A stretch of DNA of 64,000 nucleotides from Salinarimonas ramus (GTDB taxonomy: Bacteria > Pseudomonadota > Alphaproteobacteria > Rhizobiales > Beijerinckiaceae): positions 62,001 through 126,000 of the forward strand of contig NZ_BMMF01000002.1 of the NCBI RefSeq assembly GCF_014645695.1, written 5' to 3'. The notes under the pieces are model-generated. The model was not told the DNA's origin and made no database searches. It saw nothing but the letters and a program-made list of their open reading frames with translations. A program made the translations under genes and the position numbers. The stretch's first letter is position 1. Every line of letters starts with the position of its first letter. Shown here in pieces: positions 54,106 to 61,847 of the stretch.

Positions 54106-55091
54106 GGGCGCATCCCGGCCTCGCCGAGATCGAGCGCGCCCGCGCGGCCATCGCCGGGCGCGTGCGCCGCACGCCGGCGCGCCTCTCGCCGCGTCTCGCG
54201 GAGCGGCTCGGCGTGCCGGTGGTGCTCAAGCACGAGCACGAGCAGATCACCGGCGCCTTCAAGCTGCGCGGGGCGACGAACGCGCTCGCGAACCTCTCCG
54301 AGGACGAGCGCGCCCGGGGCGTGGTGACCGTCTCCACCGGCAATCACGGCCGGGCGCTCGCGCATGCCGCCCGCGAGGCGGGCGTGCGCTGCGTCGTCGC
54401 CATGTCGCGCCTCGTGCCGGGAAACAAGCGCGACGCCATCGCGGCGCTGGGCGCCGAGATCGCCATCCACGGCGCCTCGCAGGACGAGGCGCAAGAGGAG
54501 GTCGACCGGCGCGTGGCCGAGGGGGGCCTCGTCGAGATCCCGCCCTTCGACCATCCGGACGTCATCGCCGGCCAGGGCACGCTCGGGCTCGAGATCGTGG
54601 AGGACGTGCCCGACCTCGCGCAGGTGCTGATCCCGCTCTCCGGCGGCGGCCTCGCGGCGGGCGTCGCCGCCGCGGTCAAGGCGAAGCGCCCGCACGCCCG
54701 CATCGTCGGCATCACCATGGAGCGTGGCGCCGCCATGCATGCGAGCCTCGCCGCCGGCCGCCCCGTCCTCGTCGAGGAGGCGCCGAGCCTCGCGGATTCG
54801 CTGGGCGGCGGCATCGGGCTCGCGAACCGCCACACCTTCCCCATGCTGCGCGACCTCATGGACGAGGTCGTGCTCCTCACCGAGGACGAGATCACGCTCG
54901 GCATGGCCTTCTGCCACGTCGCCGAGGGCGTGATGGTGGAAGGCGGCGGCGCCGTCGGGCCAGGAGCGATCCTCGCCGGCAAGGTCCGCCCGATCGGCCC
55001 GACGGTGGCGCTGCTCACGGGTGCCAACGTCGATCCAGCGCAGCACGCCCGCATCGTCTCCGATCCCGAGATCCTCGAGAGGCTCGCCTGA
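54102..55091 (+). CDS. eutB: Ectoine utilization protein EutB (threonine-dehydratase-like)
   Basis: A 329-residue fold-type II PLP enzyme related to threonine dehydratase and serine racemase. The PLP lysine is Lys54 in ITGAFKLRGATNAL, and the phosphate loop is SGGGLAAGVAAAV. It lacks a C-terminal regulatory domain. In the cluster it is assigned to hydroxyectoine conversion. Its ATG overlaps eutA and its stop overlaps eutC. Confidence 0.87.
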   Translation: MRAHPGLAEIERARAAIAGRVRRTPARLSPRLAERLGVPVVLKHEHEQITGAFKLRGATNALANLSEDERARGVVTVSTGNHGRALAHAAREAGVRCVVAMSRLVPGNKRDAIAALGAEIAIHGASQDEAQEEVDRRVAEGGLVEIPPFDHPDVIAGQGTLGLEIVEDVPDLAQVLIPLSGGGLAAGVAAAVKAKRPHARIVGITMERGAAMHASLAAGRPVLVEEAPSLADSLGGGIGLANRHTFPMLRDLMDEVVLLTEDEITLGMAFCHVAEGVMVEGGGAVGPGAILAGKVRPIGPTVALLTGANVDPAQHARIVSDPEILERLA

Positions 55092-56083
55092 TGCCCAAGG
55101 TCGTCCTCGTCGGCGAGCGCGAGCTGCGCGATCTCGTCCCCCTCGACCGCGCCGCCCTCGACGCCGTGAGGGGCGCCTTCCTCGCGCTGGCCTCGGGCCG
55201 CGTGATCATGCCCCCGATCCTGTCCATGGCGATGCCGGAGGTGCACGGCGAGGTCGACGTGAAGACCGCCTTCGTGCCGGGGCTCGACGGCTTCGCCGTG
55301 AAGATCTCGCCGGGCTTCTTCGACAATCCGGCGCGGGGACTGCCCTCCGTCAACGGGCTGATGGTCGTCCTCTCCGCGACGACCGGCCTCGTCGAGGCGG
55401 TGTTCCTCGACAACGGCTGGCTCACGGACGTGCGCACCGCCGCCGCCGGCGCCGTCGCCGCCGATGCGCTGGCGCGCCCGGACGCGCGGATCGCCACCGT
55501 CTTCGGCGCGGGCACCCAGGCGCGCCTCCAGATGCAGGCCCTCGCCCTCGTGCGCGACCTCGACGAGATCCGCGTCTGGGCGCGCGACAGCGTCAAGGCC
55601 GCCGCCTGCGCCGCCGACATCGAGGCCGCGACCGGCGTGCGGACCCGCGCCGTGGGCGAGCCGCGTGCGGCGGTGAGCGGCGCGGACATCGTCGTCACGA
55701 CGACGCCGTCGAGCGCCCCGATCCTCTTCGCCGGCTGGCTCGCGCCGGGCCAGCACGTCACCGCGATGGGCTCGGACGCCGATACGAAGTGCGAGCTCGA
55801 CCCCGCGATCCTCGCCCGCGCCGACCGGCTCGTCGTCGACAGCCTCGCCCAGAGCCGCCGCCTCGGCGAGCTGCGCGCGGGCGTCGCAGCAGGCGCGATC
55901 GCGGCGGACGCAGCCGTCGACGAGCTCGGCTCCGTCCTCGCCGGCACCGCGCCCGGACGCCCCGGCCCGGATGCGGTCACGGTCTGCGACCTCACCGGCA
56001 CCGGCGCGCAGGACACCGCCATCGCCGCCCTCGCCCGCGCCCGAGCCGATGCGGCGGGCGCGGGCCTCGCCACCGACCTCTGA
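55091..56083 (+). CDS. eutC: Ectoine utilization protein EutC (ornithine cyclodeaminase-like)
   Basis: A 330-residue ornithine cyclodeaminase / mu-crystallin family protein. VKISPGFFDNPARGLPS holds the substrate lysine region, NGWLTDVRTAAAGAVAA the family core, and TVFGAGTQARLQMQAL (about 138-153) is the Rossmann NAD site. It joins EutA and EutB in hydroxyectoine processing. It overlaps the eutB stop by one base (TGATG). Confidence 0.88.
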   Translation: MPKVVLVGERELRDLVPLDRAALDAVRGAFLALASGRVIMPPILSMAMPEVHGEVDVKTAFVPGLDGFAVKISPGFFDNPARGLPSVNGLMVVLSATTGLVEAVFLDNGWLTDVRTAAAGAVAADALARPDARIATVFGAGTQARLQMQALALVRDLDEIRVWARDSVKAAACAADIEAATGVRTRAVGEPRAAVSGADIVVTTTPSSAPILFAGWLAPGQHVTAMGSDADTKCELDPAILARADRLVVDSLAQSRRLGELRAGVAAGAIAADAAVDELGSVLAGTAPGRPGPDAVTVCDLTGTGAQDTAIAALARARADAAGAGLATDL

Positions 56084-56118
56084 CGAGCCCTCGAGACACG
56101 AAACGCCGAGACGAGATC

Positions 56119-57300
56119 ATGACCGACGTCGCCCTGAAGTTCTCCCGCGCCGAATACGCCGCGCGCCTCGCCAAGACCCGCAAGGCGATGGCCGCGCGCG
56201 GGCTCGATGCGCTCATCGTCACCGACCCGTCCAACATGGCCTGGCTGACGGGCTACGACGGCTGGTCCTTCTACGTGCACCAATGCGTCGTCGTCGGCCC
56301 GGAGGGCGAGCCCGTCTGGTTCGGCCGCGGGCAGGACGCGAACGGGGCGCGGCGCACCGCCTATCTCGCCCACGAGAACATCGTCGGCTACGCGGACCAT
56401 TACGTGCAGTCCACCGAGCGCCATCCGATGGACTACCTGTGCACCGTGCTCGCGGAGCGCGGCTGGGGCCAGGGCACGATCGGCGTCGAGATGGACAATT
56501 ACTACTTTTCGGCCCAGGCCTACGTGCGCCTGATGCTCGGCCTGCACGACGTGAAGTTCACCGACGCCACCGCGCTCGTGAACTGGCAGCGGGCGGTCAA
56601 GAGCGAGCAGGAGCTGACCTACATGCGCCAGGCGGCGCGGATCGTCGAGCGCATGCACCAGCGCATCCTCGACGTGGTCGAGCCGGGCATGCGCAAGTGC
56701 GACCTCGTCGCGGAAATCTGGGACGCCGGCATCCGCGGCACGCCCGAGACCGGCGGCGACTATCCGGCCATCGTGCCGCTGCTGCCGTCGGGCGCGGACG
56801 CGTCCGCTCCGCACCTCACCTGGGACGACAAGCCGATGCGGCGCGGCGAGGGCACGTTCTTCGAGATCGCGGGCTGCGTGAACCGCTACCATTGCCCGCT
56901 CTCGCGCACGGTGTTCCTGGGCGAGCCGAGCCGCGCCTTCCGCGAGGCGGAGGAGGCGACGCTCGAGGGCATGGAGGCGGGCCTCGCGGCGGCGAAGCCC
57001 GGCAACACCTGCGAGGACATCGCCAACGCCTTCTACGCGGTGCTCAAGAAGCACGGCATCGTCAAGGACAACCGCACCGGCTACCCGATCGGCCTGTCCT
57101 ATCCGCCGGATTGGGGCGAGCGCACGATGAGCCTGCGCCCCGGCGACAAGACGGTGCTCGAGCCCGGCATGACCTTCCATTTCATGACGGGTCTCTGGCT
57201 CGAGGACATGGGCCTCGAGATCACCGAGAGCATCGTGATCACGGACAGCGGCGTCGACTGCCTCGCCGACGTCCCCCGCGAGCTGTTCGTGAAGGCCTGA
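56119..57300 (+). CDS. doeA: Ectoine hydrolase DoeA (EutD)
   Basis: A 393-residue creatinase/prolidase-fold (M24) protein that opens the ectoine ring to N-acetyl-diaminobutyrate. The N-terminal creatinase domain contains TDPSNMAWLTGYDGWSFYVHQ, and the catalytic pita-bread domain contains FFEIAGCVNRYHCPLSRTVFLG and GYPIGLSYPPDWGE, both characteristic of DoeA. Length matches described ectoine hydrolases. It is 35 bases from eutC. Confidence 0.92.
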   Translation: MTDVALKFSRAEYAARLAKTRKAMAARGLDALIVTDPSNMAWLTGYDGWSFYVHQCVVVGPEGEPVWFGRGQDANGARRTAYLAHENIVGYADHYVQSTERHPMDYLCTVLAERGWGQGTIGVEMDNYYFSAQAYVRLMLGLHDVKFTDATALVNWQRAVKSEQELTYMRQAARIVERMHQRILDVVEPGMRKCDLVAEIWDAGIRGTPETGGDYPAIVPLLPSGADASAPHLTWDDKPMRRGEGTFFEIAGCVNRYHCPLSRTVFLGEPSRAFREAEEATLEGMEAGLAAAKPGNTCEDIANAFYAVLKKHGIVKDNRTGYPIGLSYPPDWGERTMSLRPGDKTVLEPGMTFHFMTGLWLEDMGLEITESIVITDSGVDCLADVPRELFVKA

Positions 57301-57308
57301 GGCGCGCC

Positions 57309-58322
57309 ATGGCGATCCCCGCTCCCGACCTGCCCCCCTCGCCGATCGTGCCCTCCATCGACCTTCAGGCCGACGGCGTGCGGCACGGGCACCTGCGCCT
57401 GCCCTACAGCCGGGACGATTCCGCCTGGGGCTCGGTGATGATCCCGATCTGCGTCATCGCCAACGGCGAGGGCCCCACCGCCCTCCTCACCGGCGCCAAT
57501 CACGGCGACGAATACGAGGGGCCGATCGCGCTATACGAGCTCGCCCGCACGCTGCGGCCTCAGGACGTGACCGGGCGCGTGATCATCCTGCCGGCGATGA
57601 ACTACCCCGCCTTCGAGGCGGGCACGCGCACCTCGCCGATCGACAAGGGCAACCTCAACCGCTCCTTCCCCGGCCGGCCCGACGGGACGCCGACGCAGAA
57701 GATCGCGGACTACGTCACGCGCGCGCTGGTGCCGCTCGCCGACGTGGTGCTCGACTTCCACTCGGGGGGCAAGACGCTCGACTTCGTCCCCTTCGCCGCG
57801 GCCCACCGCCTGCCCGACGGCCGCCAGGAAGCCGCGTGCAAGGCGGCGGTGGAGGCGTTCGGGGCGCCCTATTCCATGACCATGCTGGAGATCGACGCGG
57901 TCGGCATGTTCGACACCACCGTCGAGGAGATGGGCAAGGTCTTCGTGACGACCGAGCTCGCCGGCGGCGGCACGGCCTCGGCGCGCACGGTGGAGATCGC
58001 GCGCCGCGGCGTCAACGATCTCCTCGTCCATGCCGGCGTGATGCGCGGTGCGGTCGAGCGCCGCGAGACGCGCTGGCTCGACATGCCGTCTGGCGACTGC
58101 TTCGCCTTCTCCGAGGAGGCGGGGCTCGTGGCGTTCCGGGTCGATCTCGGCGAGCCGGTACGGGAGGGCGACGTCCTGGCGGAGATATCGCCCATCTCCC
58201 GCACCGGTGCCGCGCCGTTCACGGTGCGCGCGGCGATGGACGGCATCCTCGCCGCGCGTCATTTCCCCGGCCTCGTCAAGCCCGGGGACTGCGTCGCCGT
58301 GACCGCGCAGATCGTCGGCTGA
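57309..58322 (+). CDS. doeB: N-acetyl-diaminobutyrate deacetylase DoeB (EutE)
   Basis: A 337-residue zinc amidohydrolase of the succinylglutamate desuccinylase / aspartoacylase family. The zinc ligands His65 and Glu68 are in GANHGDEYEG and His151 in LDFHSGGK. It removes acetate from N-alpha-acetyl-diaminobutyrate; the product goes to DoeD. It ends the operon, 7 bases from the end of convergent argC. Confidence 0.92.
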   Translation: MAIPAPDLPPSPIVPSIDLQADGVRHGHLRLPYSRDDSAWGSVMIPICVIANGEGPTALLTGANHGDEYEGPIALYELARTLRPQDVTGRVIILPAMNYPAFEAGTRTSPIDKGNLNRSFPGRPDGTPTQKIADYVTRALVPLADVVLDFHSGGKTLDFVPFAAAHRLPDGRQEAACKAAVEAFGAPYSMTMLEIDAVGMFDTTVEEMGKVFVTTELAGGGTASARTVEIARRGVNDLLVHAGVMRGAVERRETRWLDMPSGDCFAFSEEAGLVAFRVDLGEPVREGDVLAEISPISRTGAAPFTVRAAMDGILAARHFPGLVKPGDCVAVTAQIVG

Positions 58323-58329
58323 GACGGCC

Positions 58330-59250
58330 TCAGGCGAGGCCGAGCATCAGGCGGATGTTCTGCACGGCGGCGCCGGACGCGCCCTTGCCGAGATTGTCGA
58401 GGCGCGCGACGAGGAGGGCGTGGCGCATGGCCTCGTTGGCGAAGACGCGCAGCTCCAGCGCGTCCGTGCCGTTGAGCGCCTGCGGCTCGATCCGGGTCTC
58501 GCCCGCCGTCGGCAGCACGCTCACGAGCCCGCCTTGCGGATAATAGGCCGAGAGCGCCGCCTCGAGCTCGGCGGCCTTGGGGGCGCCGGGCAGCGCATCG
58601 AGGTGGAGCGGCACCGAGACCAGCATGCCCTGCCGGAAATTGCCCACCGACGGCACGAAGATCGGCCGGCGCGAAAGGCCGCTATAGCCCTGCACCTCCG
58701 GCACGTGCTTGTGCTCCAGCGTCAGCCCGTAGAGCTCGAAAGCGGGCGCGGTGCCGGCCTCGTAGGCCTCGATCATCTGGCGCCCGCCGCCGGAATACCC
58801 GGAGACGGCGTTGATGGTCACGGGGAAGTCCCGCGGCACGAGCCCCGCCTCGACGAGCGGGCGAAGCAGCGCGATGGCGCCCGTGGGGTAGCAACCGGGG
58901 TTGGACACCCGTGCCGCGCCCGCGATCGCCTGCGCCTGCCCCGGCGCCATCTCGGCGAAGCCGTAGGTCCAGGCGGGATCGACGCGATAGGCCGTCGAGG
59001 CGTCGAGGATCTTGGGCGCGTCGGCCCCCAGCTCGGAGGCGAGCGCGACGGATTCCTTCGCGGCCGCGTCGGGCAGGCAGAGCACGACGAGATCGACGGA
59101 GGCCATCATGTCGCGGCGCGCCGCGGGGTCCTTGCGCAGCGCCGGATCGATGGAGCGGACCTCGATCCCGGGCACGTCCGCGAGCTTCTCGCGGATCTCG
59201 AGCCCGGTCGTTCCGGCTTCGCCGTCGATGAAGAGCGTGGGTGCGGGCAT
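58330..59250 (-). CDS. argC: N-acetyl-gamma-glutamyl-phosphate reductase
   Basis: A 306-residue ArgC of the short (type 2) form. It reduces N-acetylglutamyl phosphate to the semialdehyde in arginine synthesis. The catalytic cysteine is Cys120 in VSNPGCYPTGAI, FIDGEAGTTGLEI is the NADP site, and EHKHVPEVQ holds the active His. The ATG at 59250 is the normal start of the family (MPAPTLFIDGEAG); frames upstream belong to the leader. A leader peptide and terminator lie just upstream. Confidence 0.93.
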   Translation of the reverse strand: MPAPTLFIDGEAGTTGLEIREKLADVPGIEVRSIDPALRKDPAARRDMMASVDLVVLCLPDAAAKESVALASELGADAPKILDASTAYRVDPAWTYGFAEMAPGQAQAIAGAARVSNPGCYPTGAIALLRPLVEAGLVPRDFPVTINAVSGYSGGGRQMIEAYEAGTAPAFELYGLTLEHKHVPEVQGYSGLSRRPIFVPSVGNFRQGMLVSVPLHLDALPGAPKAAELEAALSAYYPQGGLVSVLPTAGETRIEPQALNGTDALELRVFANEAMRHALLVARLDNLGKGASGAAVQNIRLMLGLA

Positions 59251-59310
59251 GGCTGGAACCCCGTTGGCGATGGTCGCAGAAGACGCTGGTCGATGGTGGG
59301 TGGAGACACG

Positions 59311-59337
59311 AAAAAGGCCGCGCATCGGGCGCGGCCT
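59311..59337 (-). terminator. Intrinsic terminator in the argC leader (attenuator)
   Basis: On the minus strand a 9-bp stem AGGCCGCGC / GCGCGGCCT closes loop CCGAT and runs into TTTTT. It lies 60 bases before the argC start and after the leader peptide. The genes to the right are on the other strand, so no other transcript seems to need ending here. The 5' arm overlaps GCGAGGC (59340-59334), which can pair instead with GCCTCGC in the leader peptide coding sequence (59386-59380). Confidence 0.75.
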
Positions 59338-59368
59338 CGCGGGCGTCGGGCACGGCGTGAGCGCGCGC

Positions 59369-59425
59369 CTATCGCCGCAGCGAGGCGGTGAGCGGACGTC
59401 GGGCGCGGGCGCGGATCGTGATCAT
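59369..59425 (-). CDS. Arginine-rich leader peptide of argC
   Basis: An 18-residue frame, MITIRARARRPLTASLRR, with six arginines (5, 7, 9, 10, 17, 18), ends 31 bases before the terminator stem. Codons 14-16 contain the GCCTCGC that can form an antiterminator with the terminator's 5' side. A ribosome stalled at the early Arg codons would leave this segment free, while one that reaches the stop would cover it. TTGACA at 59460-59455 with a weak -10 (ATGAGG) would start transcription about at the leader ATG, as in leaderless trpL of rhizobia. Arg is common by chance in GC-rich DNA, so the case rests on the arrangement. Confidence 0.6.
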   Translation of the reverse strand: MITIRARARRPLTASLRR

Positions 59426-59454
59426 GGCGCCCTCATGCGCCCGGACGTCGCGCC

Positions 59455-59460
59455 TGTCAA
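59455..59460 (-). promoter_or_regulatory. Candidate -35 box of the argC promoter
   Basis: TTGACA on the minus strand, followed after 18 bases by ATGAGG (59436-59431), a poor -10. The start of transcription would fall near 59425. Confidence 0.4.
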
Positions 59461-59530
59461 CCTTGGCGGAACCCCGCCGGCCAGCCTCCGTTCCGTTCGC
59501 CGAGGATGGAACCGCGAAAGGAGGCCCCGC

Positions 59531-60082
59531 ATGTCCGGGACCGCGAAGAAGACCGACCCGAAGCTCTGGGAGAAGGTGAAGAAGGACGTCACCAAGTCCG
59601 ACAAGGGCGGGCGCCCCGGCCAGTGGTCGGCGCGCAAGGCGCAGATGGCGACGCAGGAATACAAGTCCCGCGGCGGCGGCTACGAGGGCGAGAAGTCCTC
59701 GGACAACCACCTCAAGCAGTGGACCGACGAGGATTGGGGCACGAAGTCCGGCAAGAAGAGCGAGGACACGGGCGAGCGCTACCTGCCGAAGAAGGCGCGC
59801 AAGAACCTCTCCAAGGAGGAGTACCAGCGCACCACCCGCAAGAAGCGCGCGGACACGCGCCGTGGCAAGCAGTACTCCGATCAGCCCAAGGACGTGGCGA
59901 AGAAGACCGCGCGCCACCGCGACACGGGGCATGCCTCCTCGAAGTCCTCGTCGCGCTCCTCCGCCCGCGGCCGCTCCGGTGGCGAGCCGAGCAAGGCCGA
60001 GCTCTACGAGAAGGCGAAGAAGCAGGACATCGCCGGCCGCTCGAAGATGTCGAAGGCCGAGCTGATGAAGGCGGTGGGCTGA
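59531..60082 (+). CDS. Basic DUF5872-like protein
   Basis: A 183-residue, highly charged, Lys/Arg-rich protein. The first 55 residues, DPKLWEKVKKDVTKSDKGGR and PGQWSARKAQMATQEYKSRGG, match a small domain of unknown function (DUF5872) seen in many bacteria. The middle is low-complexity (Ser/Lys/Arg). The C-terminal 30 residues, SKAELYEKAKKQDIAGRSKM followed by SKAELMKAVG, resemble a Rho_N/SAP-like nucleic-acid-binding helix pair. Binding to DNA or RNA is an inference from charge and this motif. A very strong AAAGGAGG precedes the ATG. Confidence 0.75.
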   Translation: MSGTAKKTDPKLWEKVKKDVTKSDKGGRPGQWSARKAQMATQEYKSRGGGYEGEKSSDNHLKQWTDEDWGTKSGKKSEDTGERYLPKKARKNLSKEEYQRTTRKKRADTRRGKQYSDQPKDVAKKTARHRDTGHASSKSSSRSSARGRSGGEPSKAELYEKAKKQDIAGRSKMSKAELMKAVG

Positions 60083-60166
60083 GGTTCGGCCTCGGGTCTC
60101 GCTCAGGCCCCGCCCGCGTCACCAGCGTGCTTGCGCAGTCGCGGGCGGCGGCTTACCCATCTTTGC

Positions 60167-60442
60167 ATGACCGAGACAGAACTCGACCTGCGCGGCCTGA
60201 AATGCCCGCTTCCTGCGCTCAAGACGCGCAAGGCGCTCTCGCGCGCCGAGGCCGGCGCGCTCCTCGTCGTCACCTGCACGGACCCGATGGCGGCGATCGA
60301 CATCCCGCATCTCCTGAACCAGACCGGGGACGAGCTCCTCGACCGCGAGGCCCGCGCGGGGGAGAACGGGGCACAGCTTCTCGTCTTCCGCATCCGAAAA
60401 GCCGCGTCCGCGAGCACCGCATCGACCAAGGCCGGCGCATGA
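60167..60442 (+). CDS. TusA/SirA-family sulfur carrier
   Basis: A 91-residue sulfurtransferase-like protein with the CPxP motif LDLRGLKCPLPALKTRKALS, active Cys13. Members pass sulfur for tRNA thiolation, molybdenum cofactor or sulfur oxidation. The start at 60167 fits the family. Its stop overlaps the start of the DUF2478 gene, so the two are probably partners. Confidence 0.85.
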   Translation: MTETELDLRGLKCPLPALKTRKALSRAEAGALLVVTCTDPMAAIDIPHLLNQTGDELLDREARAGENGAQLLVFRIRKAASASTASTKAGA

Positions 60443-60972
60443 GCGAGCCGACGCCCCGCATCGCCGCCCTCGTCTACGGCCGCAAGGAGCCGGTCTCCGC
60501 GCTGATGGAGGGCTTCGCGGCGCGGCTGCGGGCGCGCGGGCTTCGCGTCGCGGGGCTCGTGGAAGCCGATCTCGAGGCGGACGCGTGCCTGCGCGGCGAG
60601 ATGGCGCTGCGCGATCTCGGCTCGGGCGACGTCGTCTCGATCTGCCAGGACCTGGGGTCCGGCGCCACCGGCTGTCGCGTCGATCCGCGCGGGCTCGCCG
60701 AAGCGGGCGCGCGCCTCGCCGCCGGCCTCGCGGCTGCGCCCGATTGCGTCGTCGTCAACAAGTTCGGCAAGCTCGAAGCCGACGGCGAGGGGCTCGCCGA
60801 CGAGATCGGGCAATGCGTGGCGCAGGGCGTCCCGCTCGTCATCGGCGTGCCCGCGCGCTTCCGCGCGGCGTGGGACGCCTTCGCCGGCGGCCTCGACACG
60901 CCGCTGCCCGCGACGGCGTCCGCGCTCGACGCCTGGTGGGCGACGCTCGCGCGCGAGCCGGCTTCGGCTTAA
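60439..60972 (+). CDS. DUF2478 family protein
   Basis: A 177-residue protein matching DUF2478: IAALVYGRKEPVSALMEGFAARLRARGLRVAGLVE, then CQDLGSGATGCRVDPRGLAEA and CVVVNKFGKLEADGEGL. The fold looks like the P-loop NTPase THEP1 group, but the N-terminal loop lacks a canonical GxxxxGK. Its function is unknown; links to molybdate or sulfur metabolism are suggested by neighbours in other genomes and here by TusA. It converges with the next gene, sharing four bases. Confidence 0.75.
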   Translation: MSEPTPRIAALVYGRKEPVSALMEGFAARLRARGLRVAGLVEADLEADACLRGEMALRDLGSGDVVSICQDLGSGATGCRVDPRGLAEAGARLAAGLAAAPDCVVVNKFGKLEADGEGLADEIGQCVAQGVPLVIGVPARFRAAWDAFAGGLDTPLPATASALDAWWATLAREPASA

Positions 60973-61646
60973 GCATCGCGCGGCCGCTCCGCCCGCTTCT
61001 CCGGCTCGGCCAGGGTCGGAATCCCCGACAGGAAGCGCTGAAAGTCCGGCTCCAGCGTCGCGGCGCGGATCGTGCGCAGGCGCGCGATCGGGTCCGCGTC
61101 GTCGTCGGCGCGCAGGTCGACGGGCGGGCGGGTTCGCGAGACGATGCGCAGCGCCGCCGAACGGTCTCCCCGCGCGTCGCCGCCCGCGACCGCCCCTTCC
61201 GCAAGCGCCGCGAGGAGGCGCTCGGCGAGATCGCCCGTCGCCCGCCGGTAAGCGTCCGCCACCCGCTCCGCCAGATCCACCGTCGCGACCCAGTTCGCCA
61301 CGACGACGAGCCCCGGCTCGGCCAGCGCGCAGCGGGCCGCGAGGTTGTCGGCGCCGGTGAAATGGGCGACCCTGCCCTCCCGATCGAGCACGGCGAGCTG
61401 CCGCGCGGCCGAGCCCGCATCCTCGTGCGCGAGGCGCGCCACGACATCCTCCGGCGTCTCACCGCGCGCGAGCGCCCGCAGGGCGGCCCCGCCCCAGAGC
61501 GTCGAGGTGCTCAGACCTTGCGTCGCGACCATGCCGAGGTCGGGCTCGGCATGGAGCACGAAGCCGCCGACGACGGGCGTTCCCGTGGCGACGGCGCCGC
61601 CGAGATCGCCGGTCGCCGGATCGCGCGCGAGGATCGAGTAGGTCAT
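60969..61646 (-). CDS. DUF1028 family protein (Ntn-hydrolase-like)
   Basis: A 225-residue protein of the DUF1028 family: MTYSILARDPATGDLGGAVATGTPVVG at the start, and ATQGLSTSTLWGGAALRAL. The family is related in fold to Ntn hydrolases and often lies beside peptide transporters. The ATG at 61646 has GGGAGGCG upstream; the 21 codons before it are not conserved in style. It diverges from the peptide ABC operon across a palindromic operator, which supports a role in peptide or amino-acid amide use. Confidence 0.8.
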   Translation of the reverse strand: MTYSILARDPATGDLGGAVATGTPVVGGFVLHAEPDLGMVATQGLSTSTLWGGAALRALARGETPEDVVARLAHEDAGSAARQLAVLDREGRVAHFTGADNLAARCALAEPGLVVVANWVATVDLAERVADAYRRATGDLAERLLAALAEGAVAGGDARGDRSAALRIVSRTRPPVDLRADDDADPIARLRTIRAATLEPDFQRFLSGIPTLAEPEKRAERPRDA

Positions 61647-61718
61647 GCGATCGCCTCCCTCGTCGATCCGCGAGCCGTGCTTCTGCTCCGATGCCCGCAA
61701 ATCGATCATGACGCATGC

Positions 61719-61749
61719 TTGATCGGGCCGAATTTATCAGGATAAATTC
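61719..61749 (+). promoter_or_regulatory. Promoter and palindromic operator of the peptide ABC operon
   Basis: A perfect inverted repeat, arms GAATTTATC (61730-61738) and GATAAATTC (61741-61749) around AG, overlaps a promoter made of TTGATC (61719-61724) and ATAAAT (61742-61747) with 17-base spacing. It lies between the divergent DUF1028 and binding-protein genes and could control both. No regulator gene is nearby in the window. Confidence 0.55.
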
Positions 61750-61847
61750 AGCCATCAATGCGCGCGCCCGGCAATCGGGGAACGCAGCGCATCCACGGGG
61801 GACGTGATCCGGCCGGAGCGAGGCCGCATTCGAAAAGGACGACGACC

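Noticed and set aside
58326-58341. GGCCTC/GAGGCC hairpin between doeB and argC as a bidirectional terminator.
   Set aside because: The stem is only six pairs, overlaps the argC coding end and has no T-tract on either side.
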